Of a stretch of 64,000 nucleotides of DNA, positions 18,098-25,802 are shown piece after piece. The stretch is from the NCBI RefSeq assembly GCF_002933875.1, contig NZ_BFAV01000119.1, positions 22,472-86,471 on the forward strand, given 5' to 3'. The position numbers were made by a program, and so were the translations under genes. Origin of the DNA: Desulfocucumis palustris (GTDB lineage Bacteria; Bacillota; Desulfotomaculia; Desulfotomaculales; Desulfocucumaceae). Below the pieces are notes generated by a model. It was given only the letters and a program-made list of their open reading frames with translations. It searched no databases and was not told the origin of the DNA. Every line of letters begins with the position of its first letter. Position 1 is the first letter of the stretch.

Positions 18098-18364
18098 ATG
18101 CCTATTGCAAACACCCCAATTACAAATAATACACCATTGATCGATTTGATTACCTATTCACAAACCGAAATTCGGAACCTTTTAGTTGGCGAGGAATTTA
18201 TGGTAAAAGACCTGTTCCTTGGATACGAATGGAATCGTATCGACAAAGGAAATCGCACTCGTCTCGGGAGCTCGTTTTTTGCTTTTGCACAAGGAGCTGG
18301 TGCAGCGCAGATTGTCCCTCTAGGAAAAACACCACAGAATCAACAACGTTATCGCAGAATTTAA
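18098..18364 (+). CDS. DUF1413-type small protein
   Basis: An 88-aa protein with the pattern EIRNLLVGEEFMVKDLFLGY, EWNRI and a C-terminal GKTPQNQQRYRRI, which I recognise as the DUF1413 family. Members often occur next to toxin-antitoxin or phage genes; their function is unknown. AGGAG lies about eight bases before the ATG. It is the only plus-strand gene in this patch and has its own operator-bearing promoter. Confidence 0.65.
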   Translation: MPIANTPITNNTPLIDLITYSQTEIRNLLVGEEFMVKDLFLGYEWNRIDKGNRTRLGSSFFAFAQGAGAAQIVPLGKTPQNQQRYRRI

Positions 18365-18448
18365 CGGTACAACACCCAAGAGAAGCTCCCTTGGTATTTG
18401 TATAGCTTTAAGAGACATTTTTCGTGGAATTGCAATTCAATTGAAGCT

Positions 18449-18766
18449 TCATGAATCACGTAAACGCTTGGCTATATCGCTGGCACTGTATAAAACGTTT
18501 GTAATGATTACCCGATCTTCTCTGATATGGAAAAATACAGAAAAGTTATCCACAGGCATTTGCCTGAGTTCCAGCGCACGTTCTTCTTCCGTCTCCATTA
18601 ACTTCACACGTTCCGGGTACGTATCAAGAGTTTCGATCGCGTCAGCTATTCTGTTATACTGTTCCATGGCCGTTTCCGGCGCCTGTAGCTGCTCTGCGAT
18701 ATAATAATAAATTTCCTCCATATCGGAAATTGCTATGTAAGTTATCTGAATCTTATACTGCTTCAT
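18449..18766 (-). CDS. RelE/ParE-superfamily toxin
   Basis: A 105-aa toxin whose fold matches RelE/ParE: ITYIAISDMEEIYYYIAEQL at the N-terminus, then RMPVDNFSVFFHIREDRVIITNVLYSA with the C-terminal strand and basic residues. It overlaps the antitoxin gene by four bases (ATGA), giving translational coupling. RelE members cleave ribosome-bound mRNA and ParE members poison gyrase; the sequence does not decide which. Confidence 0.88.
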   Translation of the reverse strand: MKQYKIQITYIAISDMEEIYYYIAEQLQAPETAMEQYNRIADAIETLDTYPERVKLMETEEERALELRQMPVDNFSVFFHIREDRVIITNVLYSASDIAKRLRDS

Positions 18767-19068
18767 GCGTGTGTCTTCCGAAATCTCTGAAAGGCAGCAG
18801 ATGCATCCTGCACATTACCTTTTTCGATATCGTTATATCCTTCCTTTAACTTCGCATGAATTTCGTCCGGCGTCATCAAATCAGCATTTACAGAAACCGG
18901 GGCTTTCGGCAACGTTACAGCAAAAGGTATTCCGCCGGTCATTGAAATCTGCTTCAGATAAATATTTATCGCTGTGGACATAGGTATGCCGAGTTGTGAA
19001 AGGACTTCCTCAGCCCTTCTTTTTACATCAGGATTAACTCTTAAATTTAAAGTCATAGTTTTTTCCAT
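18763..19068 (-). CDS. RelB/DinJ-type antitoxin
   Basis: A 101-aa antitoxin. LNLRVNPDVKRRAEEVLSQLG is the ribbon-helix-helix N-terminus of RelB/DinJ, which binds the operator as a dimer and represses the pair. GIPMSTAINIYLKQI completes the DNA-binding fold, and the acidic C-terminal half would wrap the toxin. ATG 19068 was chosen over a GTG at 19080 because AGGTG has proper spacing only to the former. Confidence 0.88.
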   Translation of the reverse strand: MEKTMTLNLRVNPDVKRRAEEVLSQLGIPMSTAINIYLKQISMTGGIPFAVTLPKAPVSVNADLMTPDEIHAKLKEGYNDIEKGNVQDASAAFQRFRKTHA

Positions 19069-19140
19069 GTTAATCATCACCTTTCGATAATATTGTAACG
19101 CTTTTGTCGTTACTTTTCAACAGGGATTTTGCCTATAGAT

Positions 19141-19190
19141 AAAACAAAAAACAGGGTAATGCAGATTATTGCTTTACCCTGTCTGTTTTT
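19141..19190 (-). terminator. Intrinsic terminator after repeat copy b
   Basis: ACAGGGTAA and TTACCCTGT pair around a 14-nt loop, and a T-rich tract (TTTTTGTTTT) follows on the minus strand. The CAGGGTnnTG stem core recurs after copy c and after ppdK. Confidence 0.8.
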
Positions 19191-19210
19191 ATTTAGCGAT
19201 AGCTCTATTT

Positions 19211-19290
19211 TGTTATTGCGGCTTGGGCCGCGGCAATCAAAATAGACTTATCTCCGTTCTTTCAAATTATCGAACACATCTCTTAAAAAA
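19211..19290 (-). repeat. ppdK-tail-like repeat, copy b
   Basis: Minus-strand codons read SILIAAAQAAITK then TAG (19205-19207), matching the PPDK C-terminal pattern. The preceding half (GTGTTCGATAATTTGAAAG) aligns with copies a and c. A GNAT-like fragment runs into it from upstream, and the CAGGGT hairpin follows 23 bp after the stop. Confidence 0.7.
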
Positions 19291-19361
19291 ATAGCTTCAT
19301 CCAAAAAATCAGCAAGTAAAGGATATTGCGTTTTTTGCATTTCCCGTATCCTATATTTCAT
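19248..19361 (-). pseudogene. N-terminal fragment of a GNAT acetyltransferase
   Basis: Begins MKYRIREMQKTQYPLLADFL, the usual start of a Firmicutes GNAT family (REM..EYPLL.DFLYEAIF). After about 25 residues it enters the repeat block and stops (DVFDNLKERR). The acetyl-CoA binding core is absent, so the gene is truncated where the repeat begins. ATG 19361 has GGGG close upstream. Confidence 0.6.
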
Positions 19362-19447
19362 CATATCCCCGGCAATTATTTTTTATCTGGCTATAAAAAA
19401 GATGGTATGTTTTTGTTTGTAAACCAAAATTTGTAATTCATAAACAG

Positions 19448-19482
19448 CAGGGTATTGCACTGACACGCAGTTCAATACCCTG
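19448..19482. repeat. Hairpin after repeat copy c
   Basis: CAGGGTATTG pairs with CAATACCCTG around a 15-nt loop. It is the counterpart of the terminators after copy b and ppdK, but has only a weak T-tract on the minus strand. Confidence 0.65.
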
Positions 19483-19540
19483 TTTCATCTTGATTAGATT
19501 CTTAATTTGAATATGCCTGAAAGCAGCCGGTTTATTCCTT

Positions 19541-19620
19541 TGCCTTGACCGCCGCCTGGGCCCCCGCTATCAAATACCAACAATCTCATTTTTTCACATT
19601 ACGGAACACTTCTTATTAAT
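19541..19620 (-). repeat. ppdK-tail-like repeat, copy c
   Basis: Minus-strand codons read LIAGAQAAVKAKE then TAA (19532-19534). This is the copy closest to the true PPDK tail (LAAAQAAIKAK), and most differences are synonymous or conservative. It lies 20 bp downstream of the kinase gene and begins with GTGTTCCGTAATGTG. Confidence 0.72.
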
Positions 19621-19640
19621 ATGGGTTCACCAATTGGAAT

Positions 19641-20144
19641 TTACTTACTCATTACATCTGAAGAAATCATTTCTACAATTTCGTCTAAACTTAACTCTTT
19701 AGTTATATTTTTTTCCGGTATAATACCGATATAATCCTTTTCTCTCCACCAACGCTTCATTTCATTTTCGCCAAACTCATTATGATTCGCCTTTGTTTGA
19801 TGCCTGATTAAAGTTTCTTCAAATGGCATGTCATAATAATAGGCATATATATCATTAAACTCCAACTTTAATACCTCGAATAGTTCTATATATAAGTCGG
19901 AATATAGAATTCCCTCGATAATAACAATGTTACAATTTTGCTTTCCATATTTCGCAAGCTCAATTAGCAAAGGAACGGCTTTTGTACCTTTCTCATCTTT
20001 TACCCATAGCATTTCACGCCTTACTGTATCCTGGGGTATAACTAAAGTACCTCTACCAAATTTTCTTTGCAACATCTTTGCTGTAGTCGATTTTCCGCTT
20101 CCAGAATTTCCTCTGAGTATAATCAATTTCGCTTTATTATGCAT
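19641..20144 (-). CDS. P-loop kinase (zeta-toxin/uridine-kinase-like)
   Basis: A 167-aa protein with Walker A GNSGSGKSTTAKML at residues 12-25. IPQDTVRREML is a likely substrate-binding segment, NIVIIEGILYSD a Walker B-like strand, and YYYDMPFEETLIRHQ a lid region. The same architecture is found in small AAA/kinase proteins annotated as zeta-toxin-like or phosphotransferase-like. The substrate is unknown and no antitoxin partner is adjacent. Confidence 0.72.
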   Translation of the reverse strand: MHNKAKLIILRGNSGSGKSTTAKMLQRKFGRGTLVIPQDTVRREMLWVKDEKGTKAVPLLIELAKYGKQNCNIVIIEGILYSDLYIELFEVLKLEFNDIYAYYYDMPFEETLIRHQTKANHNEFGENEMKRWWREKDYIGIIPEKNITKELSLDEIVEMISSDVMSK

Positions 20145-20232
20145 TGTGTTGCCCTCTACAAATTCAGGTTTATCAGGAACGCTATTAATGTTATTGATGC
20201 GCCTCTATTTATTTCCAGGATAAATAGTAAAA

Positions 20233-20626
20233 CTAATATCTATCCAAAAACTCCGTCGGCGTAAGTATTTCAGGGCGGTCTACATCTATCCCGGTAAAAT
20301 CCTTATCTCCTGTTATCAGGACATTCACATCGGCAGTAATCGCAGAAAGAAGAACCGGCTTATCTTTTTCATCTCTTATTTTGGGCGCCGTTGACATATC
20401 CGTAGGAGTATACGCCATTTCAAATGACATTTTTAATAAAAAAAGCATCCAGCACAGCTTTATACGTTGACGATTTTCTAGTAATAACGGCATTGGCTTC
20501 TTCAATTACATACGAACACAAGACTAACGTGTGTTTGTCTGCAATATACTCAATCAAATTTGCCATTTTCGCACTTTTAAACACAAGAGCCGATAAAAGA
20601 ACATTCGTGTCAATCATTATCCGCAT
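20233..20626 (-). pseudogene. PIN-domain toxin with a one-base frameshift
   Basis: The N-terminal frame starts RIMIDTNVLLSALVF, the PIN strand with the first acidic residue. It breaks in an A5 run at 20430-20434 (minus strand AAAAA). Removing one A joins DAFFIK to MSFEMAYTP and restores the rest, including DVNVLITGDKDF with the later acids, up to 20233. The restored protein would be about 130 aa, normal for a putative PIN_3-type RNase toxin. This may be a real mutation, a sequencing error, or phase variation in the homopolymer. Confidence 0.82.
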
Positions 20627-20885
20627 GTTTCTTCTCCCACAACTCTTTTCTTACCTCTTTGACAAGATTTACAACATCATCTTCAGATTTCAGACCCAAT
20701 TCTTCAGCTAATCCCTCAAAAGCCTCCTGTGCTTCTTTTATTGCAAGTTTTGTTGGATTCTCCATGATAACCTTGCCGCCGTCAGTCATAAAAACAACTT
20801 TGTCCCCATCTTTAAGATTCAGCATTTTCCTAATTTGAATAGGTATTGTTATTTGTCCCTTTGACGTGATTTTCGCTAGCTCCAT
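20610..20885 (-). CDS. AbrB/SpoVT-type antitoxin
   Basis: A 91-aa protein. ELAKITSKGQITIPIQIRKM is the swapped-hairpin AbrB DNA-binding fold, followed by LNLKDGDKVVFM. The C-terminal half is a helical toxin-binding tail. It overlaps the PIN gene by 17 bp, so the two form a VapBC-like module. With the toxin frame broken, the antitoxin may now be an orphan. Confidence 0.88.
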   Translation of the reverse strand: MELAKITSKGQITIPIQIRKMLNLKDGDKVVFMTDGGKVIMENPTKLAIKEAQEAFEGLAEELGLKSEDDVVNLVKEVRKELWEKKHADND

Positions 20886-21214
20886 AATATAAAACCGCTT
20901 TCCAAGAATTCAATGATTTCCTTACATTTATAGTATATGCCGTTTTGTTAAAAAAAATCAATCAAAAATCTTCTTATGCAAATTATTAGAGATAACCAAA
21001 CACAAATGGACTACATGACAACGGCTGCAAGCAGAGCAATCTATTTTTATAACCAAAAATAATTCATTATTAGACTGTAGCAATGCCTGCAAATAGGCTG
21101 ATTCACATTTTCACATTTTCAAAAACTGTGCCATAATTCAACCCTAAAAACTGTCCCATAATGCATGTTTTTTTAGTTCTGGATTGCATGAAACGACTAT
21201 TTTTATTTAAAAAA

Positions 21215-21254
21215 CAGGGTGCTGACACCCAAAATCCGAGTTGCCAGCACCCTG
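21215..21254 (-). terminator. Intrinsic terminator of ppdK
   Basis: CAGGGTGCTG pairs with CAGCACCCTG, followed on the minus strand by TTTTTTAAATAAAAA. It lies 79 bp past the ppdK stop and shares its stem core with the hairpins near 19141 and 19448. Confidence 0.85.
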
Positions 21255-21332
21255 TTTATGTGATATTAAAATTCTCTCAATCCATTACGTCACAAGTTTT
21301 ACGCGCCATGCATCCTACACTTATCTCAATGC

Positions 21333-23978
21333 TTACTTCGCCTTTATCGCTGCCTGGGCTGCCGCCAGCCGCGCTATGGGCACCCTGAAGGGGGAGCAGC
21401 TGACGAAATTCAGACCTATCATATGGCAGAATTCGATGGAGCTGGGCTCTCCGCCATGCTCACCGCATATTCCGATGAGCAGGTCGGGCTTGGTTTTGCG
21501 GCCCAGTTCCACCGCCATTTTCATCAGTTTGCCCACACCCTGGCGGTCCAGCACCACAAAGGGATTATCTTTTAATATTTTCTTGTTCAGATAATCAGCC
21601 ATGAACTTTCCTTCGGCGTCGTCCCTGGAAAAGCCCAGGGTTGTCTGGGTTAAATCATTGGTGCCGAAGGAGAAAAACTCTGCTTCCCCGGCCACCTGAT
21701 CGGCCAAAAGCGCAGCCCGGGGCACCTCAATCATGGTTCCCACGGTGTATTCGAACTTCACACCGGTGGCGGCCATTACCTCGCCGGCCACCTTGACCAC
21801 CATTTCCCTTAAATAGGCAAGTTCATTCACCTCAATAACCAGGGGTATTTCCACCTCGGGAATTACATGATAGCCCTCGGCTGTAAGCTGGGCCGCTGCC
21901 TGGAAGATGGCCCTGGCCTGCATGGCATATACCTCGGGGAAGGTTATACCCAGGCGGCAGCCCCGGTGACCAAGCATCGGGTTGAACTCGGATAAAGCCC
22001 TTACCTTGCGCAGCAGGTCTTCCTTTTCCTTTATTTCCTCCTGGCTGCCGCCGGTGAGTTTGAGCCTGGTAATTTCCACCGAAAGCTCCTCGGCATTGGG
22101 CAGAAACTCGTGCAGCGGAGGATCCAGCAGCCTGATGGTCACAGGCAGGCTTTCCATTGCTTTAAGTATTCCGTAAAAGTCGCCCTGCTGCATGGGCAGC
22201 AGTTTATCCAGGGCGATCTGGCGCTCCTCGTAGGTGGTGGACAGGATCATTTCCTGAACTATAGGCAAACGGTCCTGGGCCATAAACATATGCTCGGTGC
22301 GGGTAAGGCCGATGCCCTCGGCCCCGAATTCCCTGGCCTTGGCGGAGTCTTCCGGGTTGTCGGCGTTTGCCCGGACTCCCAGGGTGCGGACACTGTCGGC
22401 CCACTCCAGCAGTTCCCTGAATTCATCCGACAGCTCGGGGTCTATCATGGGCACCTGGCCCTGTATCACCTGGCCGGTGGAGCCGTCAATGGAAATAATA
22501 TCGCCCTTTTTAAAAACCAGTTGACCAACTGTAAATAAATCCGCCTCGTAGTCTATTCTCAGCGCCTCGCAGCCGCAGACACAGGGCTTGCCCATACCCC
22601 GGGCAACCACGGCGGCGTGACTGGTCATCCCGCCCCGGGATGTCAGAACGCCCTGGGCGGCGACAATCCCGTGAATATCGTCGGGGGTGGTCTCGGTGCG
22701 CACCAGTATTAATTTTTCCCCTTCATCTCCAAGCTTCTCCGCCTCGTCCGAGTCGAAAACCACCTTTCCGCAGGCAGCCCCCGGGGAGGCCGGCAGTCCC
22801 TTGGCGATTACATCCAGTTTGGCGTTGGGATCAATACGCCTGTGCAGCAGTTGGTCCAGTTGAGCCGGTTCGATCCTGGTTATGGCCTCTTCCTTGCTTA
22901 TCAGTCCCTGGTGCATCATTTCCACGGCTATTTTTATGGCCGCCTGGGTGGTGCGCTTGCCGGTCCTGGTCTGGAGCATGTAAAGTTTGCCCCGCTCAAT
23001 GGTGAACTCTATATCCTGCATGTTGCGGTAATGCTTCTCCAACAACTGGCAAATATCTTCAAACTGCTTGTAAATATCCGGCATCTCCGTTTTCAGGGTG
23101 GCTATTGGCTGGGGTGTGCGGATTCCCGCCACCACGTCCTCACCCTGGGCGTTGATCAGATACTCTCCGTAAAGCTTGTTTTCACCCGTGGAGGGGTTGC
23201 GGGTAAAGGCCACCCCGGTGCCGCAGTCGTTGCCCATATTGCCGAATACCATCAGCTGCACGTTAACGGCGGTACCCAGGCTGTCGGGAATTTTGTTTAT
23301 TTTGCGGTAAACAATGGCCCTGTCGTTGTTCCAGGAATTGAACACGGCGTATATGGCCATAAAGAGTTGATCCATGGGCTCCTGGGGGAAGGGCTTTTTG
23401 ATTTCCCGCTCAATAAGTTTTTTATACTCCTCCACAACTACCTGCAGATCCTCTGTTTCCAGTTGATTATCGTATGTAACGCCTCTTTTTTCCTTCTGGG
23501 ACTCCAGAATGCGTTCAAATTTATGGTGTTCTATGTCCAGCACCACGTCCCCGAACATGTTCAGGAAACGGCGGTAGCAGTCCATGGCAAAACGGGGATT
23601 GCCGGTGGCCCGGGCAAGTCCCTGCACGGTTTTGTCATTCAAACCCAGATTCAAAACCGTGTCCATCATTCCCGGCATGGATATGGGGGCTCCGGAACGG
23701 ACACTGACCAGCAGAGGATTGTCCGTATCGCCGAATTTCTTACCAGCCCTTTCCTCCAGCACCTTCATTTTTTCCCGGACCTGGTCTTCCATGCCCGGAG
23801 GAAAGTTCCTGCCCTCGGTATAGAACTCCTTACAGGCTTCCGTGGTTATAATAATTCCCTGGGGCACAGGCAGTCCGATATTGGTCATCTCCGCCAGGTT
23901 GGCGCCCTTGCCCCCCAGCAGATCCTTCATATCCGCGCGGCCCTCTTCAAAAAGATACACATACTTTTTATTTGGCAT
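21333..23978 (-). CDS. ppdK: Pyruvate, phosphate dikinase
   Basis: Interconverts pyruvate, ATP and phosphate with PEP, AMP and pyrophosphate, central to gluconeogenesis or PPi-linked glycolysis in anaerobes. The 881 aa are the family length. The N-terminal ATP-grasp domain is complete (GGKGANLAEMTNIGLPVP). The swivelling domain has the catalytic histidine in GGMTSHAAVVARGMGKPCVC, and the TIM barrel ends with GICGEHGGEP carrying the catalytic cysteine. The C-terminus RLAAAQAAIKAK is the sequence echoed in three nearby repeats. The gene overlaps the upstream ppsR by 11 bp. Confidence 0.98.
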   Translation of the reverse strand: MPNKKYVYLFEEGRADMKDLLGGKGANLAEMTNIGLPVPQGIIITTEACKEFYTEGRNFPPGMEDQVREKMKVLEERAGKKFGDTDNPLLVSVRSGAPISMPGMMDTVLNLGLNDKTVQGLARATGNPRFAMDCYRRFLNMFGDVVLDIEHHKFERILESQKEKRGVTYDNQLETEDLQVVVEEYKKLIEREIKKPFPQEPMDQLFMAIYAVFNSWNNDRAIVYRKINKIPDSLGTAVNVQLMVFGNMGNDCGTGVAFTRNPSTGENKLYGEYLINAQGEDVVAGIRTPQPIATLKTEMPDIYKQFEDICQLLEKHYRNMQDIEFTIERGKLYMLQTRTGKRTTQAAIKIAVEMMHQGLISKEEAITRIEPAQLDQLLHRRIDPNAKLDVIAKGLPASPGAACGKVVFDSDEAEKLGDEGEKLILVRTETTPDDIHGIVAAQGVLTSRGGMTSHAAVVARGMGKPCVCGCEALRIDYEADLFTVGQLVFKKGDIISIDGSTGQVIQGQVPMIDPELSDEFRELLEWADSVRTLGVRANADNPEDSAKAREFGAEGIGLTRTEHMFMAQDRLPIVQEMILSTTYEERQIALDKLLPMQQGDFYGILKAMESLPVTIRLLDPPLHEFLPNAEELSVEITRLKLTGGSQEEIKEKEDLLRKVRALSEFNPMLGHRGCRLGITFPEVYAMQARAIFQAAAQLTAEGYHVIPEVEIPLVIEVNELAYLREMVVKVAGEVMAATGVKFEYTVGTMIEVPRAALLADQVAGEAEFFSFGTNDLTQTTLGFSRDDAEGKFMADYLNKKILKDNPFVVLDRQGVGKLMKMAVELGRKTKPDLLIGICGEHGGEPSSIEFCHMIGLNFVSCSPFRVPIARLAAAQAAIKAK

Positions 23979-24801
23979 GTCTAACCCCCCTGTAATATAT
24001 CTCCAGCAGCCTACTGGCCGTTTCTTCCACTGCCTTGTTGGAAACGTCTATTATTGAACAGCCGGCCCTTTTCATCACTGACTCGGCATATTCAAGCTCT
24101 TTTAATATTCTGTCCATGCTGGCGTAATCGGCATCAGAGGTAAGACCCAGTGTTTTCAGTCTCTCCCGCCGTATTTCGTTTAAATTGGAGGGCCTGATGG
24201 TCAGGCCCACCACCTTGTGAGACGGCAGTTTGAATATCTCTTCAGGGGGCGCCACCTCCGGCACCAGGGGCACATTGGCCGCTTTAATCTGCTTGTTCGC
24301 CAGGTACATGCACAACGGGGTTTTCGAAGTGCGGCTTACTCCCAGTATGACTATATCCGCCTTTAAAATCCCCCTGGGATCCTTGCCGTCATCGTATTTA
24401 ACAGCAAATTCAATGGCCTCCACCTTGCGGTAATACTCCTGGTCCATTTTACGGACCAGCCCGGGTTCCAGCTTGGGTTCAGTGCCCAGGAACTGGGTGA
24501 GGGCATCCAGCATGGGGGTCAGTATATCCACGGTTATAATATTATACCTGGCGGCTTCCTTTACCAGTATTTCCTTCAAATCGGACTGCACCAGGGTATA
24601 AGCGATCAGACTTTTAAATGCCGCGGCTTCCTCCACTATTTCCGGAATTTCATCAGGATCGTTGACATAAGGCACCCGCCGGACCTCAACCCCGCTGCCG
24701 TTGAACTGGCTGGTGGCGGCCCTGGCCACCAGTTCCGCGGTTTCCCCGATGGAATCCGATATAATATAAACAACCGGTTTATCTTTAGCTAAAGCGGTAA
24801 T
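23968..24801 (-). CDS. ppsR: PPDK regulatory protein (bifunctional kinase/phosphorylase, DUF299)
   Basis: Phosphorylates PPDK with ADP to switch it off and removes the phosphate with Pi. The P-loop-like GVSRTSKTPLCMYLA is central. The conserved N-terminus VVYIISDSIGETAELVARAA requires translation from upstream of the first GTG at 24729. Between the in-frame TAG at 24838 and this segment there is no ATG, GTG or TTG. The only plausible start is ATT at 24801, five bases after GGGGGAG, which gives 277 aa, the usual length. The coupling with ppdK fits its role. Confidence 0.88.
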   Translation of the reverse strand: MTALAKDKPVVYIISDSIGETAELVARAATSQFNGSGVEVRRVPYVNDPDEIPEIVEEAAAFKSLIAYTLVQSDLKEILVKEAARYNIITVDILTPMLDALTQFLGTEPKLEPGLVRKMDQEYYRKVEAIEFAVKYDDGKDPRGILKADIVILGVSRTSKTPLCMYLANKQIKAANVPLVPEVAPPEEIFKLPSHKVVGLTIRPSNLNEIRRERLKTLGLTSDADYASMDRILKELEYAESVMKRAGCSIIDVSNKAVEETASRLLEIYYRGVRHAK

Positions 24802-24883
24802 ATAAACTCCCCCTAACTGCTTTTTCCCAGGAGACCGTTCCTAAAACTTTCCCCCGGCATCTTGGCTCGCCGGCCAGTATCGT

Positions 24884-24916
24884 TGGGGACATTATACATT
24901 GGGGACATTCCTTCCT
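24884..24916. repeat. Dispersed GGGGACA-type repeat, copy 2
   Basis: TTGGGGACATTATACATT is followed directly by GGGGACATTCCTTCCT. It lies in the 256-bp gap between ccpN and ppsR. That gap also holds a GTTTTTTGAACGGCCTC half-site of another repeat family at 25026-25043. Confidence 0.5.
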
Positions 24917-25057
24917 GACTTTTGTTTAACGGTTTAAAAATTTTATATATCTCAGTAAGGCGCGCCCCCGGCACCTGCTTAACCAGTAAGCCCGGCGCCG
25001 TACGGCTTATCCTTCTTCGCCATGTTTGTTTTTTGAACGGCCTCAAATTTATTTTTT

Positions 25058-25684
25058 TTAAGATTCTCCCAATTCAACGAAGAGCCTTGTTATATTGGTC
25101 TTGCTCAACCGGCCCACAACCTCCACCCCGGAGTTGTCATCACTCACCCGCACCACCGGAAGGGCGTCCACCTCATGGGTGATCAGCTTTTTTGCCGCGG
25201 ACCACACCGATTCTTCTGTTTCCACGGTTACCACGTTGGGCATGCGGGTCATGATAACCCCCACAGGAAGTTTATATATATCGTGACCGCCAAGGGTAAT
25301 CTTTAACAGATCTTTCCGGGAAAGCACTCCCTCCAGAAAACCGCCTTCCCTTACCACAATCAGGGTACCCACGTCTTCAATAAACATGGTCACCGCCGCG
25401 TCATAAACCGAACATTTTTCAGTAACCACTATGGGAACGGATTTAACGTCCCCCACCTTTATGCTGTGCAGTTTATCCATCAATATCCGGCTGGGATTTT
25501 TGCCGCTGTGATAATAACCTACCCTGGGTCTGGCCTCCAGCAGGCCGGACATAGTAAGTATGGCCATATCCGGCCGCAGTGTAGCCCGGGTGAGTGAAAG
25601 CCTGTCGGCAATCTGCTCGCCGGTAATGGGTCCCTCCCTTTTTACTATATCCAGAATTACCGCCTGCCGTTTGGTCAGTTCCAA
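25058..25684 (-). CDS. ccpN: CcpN-like repressor (HTH plus two CBS domains)
   Basis: A 208-aa regulator. The N-terminal winged helix (QAVILDIVKREGPITGEQIA) is followed by two CBS domains that bind adenine nucleotides (VPIVVTEKCSVYDAAVTMF and PNVVTVETEESVWSAAKKLI). In Bacillus, CcpN represses gluconeogenic genes and adjoins the PPDK-regulator homologue yqfL, so linkage to ppsR-ppdK here fits control of PEP metabolism. The start is TTG at 25684 with GAGGGG eight bases upstream. Confidence 0.88.
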   Translation of the reverse strand: MELTKRQAVILDIVKREGPITGEQIADRLSLTRATLRPDMAILTMSGLLEARPRVGYYHSGKNPSRILMDKLHSIKVGDVKSVPIVVTEKCSVYDAAVTMFIEDVGTLIVVREGGFLEGVLSRKDLLKITLGGHDIYKLPVGVIMTRMPNVVTVETEESVWSAAKKLITHEVDALPVVRVSDDNSGVEVVGRLSKTNITRLFVELGES

Positions 25685-25746
25685 TAAAATCGCCCCTCAA
25701 GAGCATTTGTGACATACTATTTAACCATACTTATATACTAATATAT

Positions 25747-25786
25747 ATTATATGTCCGACTCTAATTCCCTTCAAGGACATATAAT
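25747..25786. promoter_or_regulatory. 11-bp inverted repeat upstream of ccpN
   Basis: ATTATATGTCC and GGACATATAAT are perfect complements separated by 18 bp, between glyS and ccpN. They could be a CcpN operator (autoregulation) or part of a terminator. There is no clear T-tract, so an operator seems the better guess. Confidence 0.45.
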
Positions 25787-25802
25787 TTATACAAATAAAA
25801 TT

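Noticed and set aside
17911..19620. Integron-type attC sites at the three tail repeats
   Set aside because: They have the right size and follow genes in one direction, but the RYYYAAC/GTTRRRY core pairs are not found and no integron integrase is in the window.
19541..19620. UGA codons upstream of the AAAQAA segment in repeat copies b and c as selenocysteine
   Set aside because: Copy a has TAA at the equivalent position and there is no start, ribosome-binding site or protein family, so these are ordinary stops in debris.
22842..23984. Long open frame on the plus strand inside ppdK (about 380 codons)
   Set aside because: It is antisense to a fully conserved essential-type gene, has no recognisable motif, and its openness follows from codon bias of ppdK.
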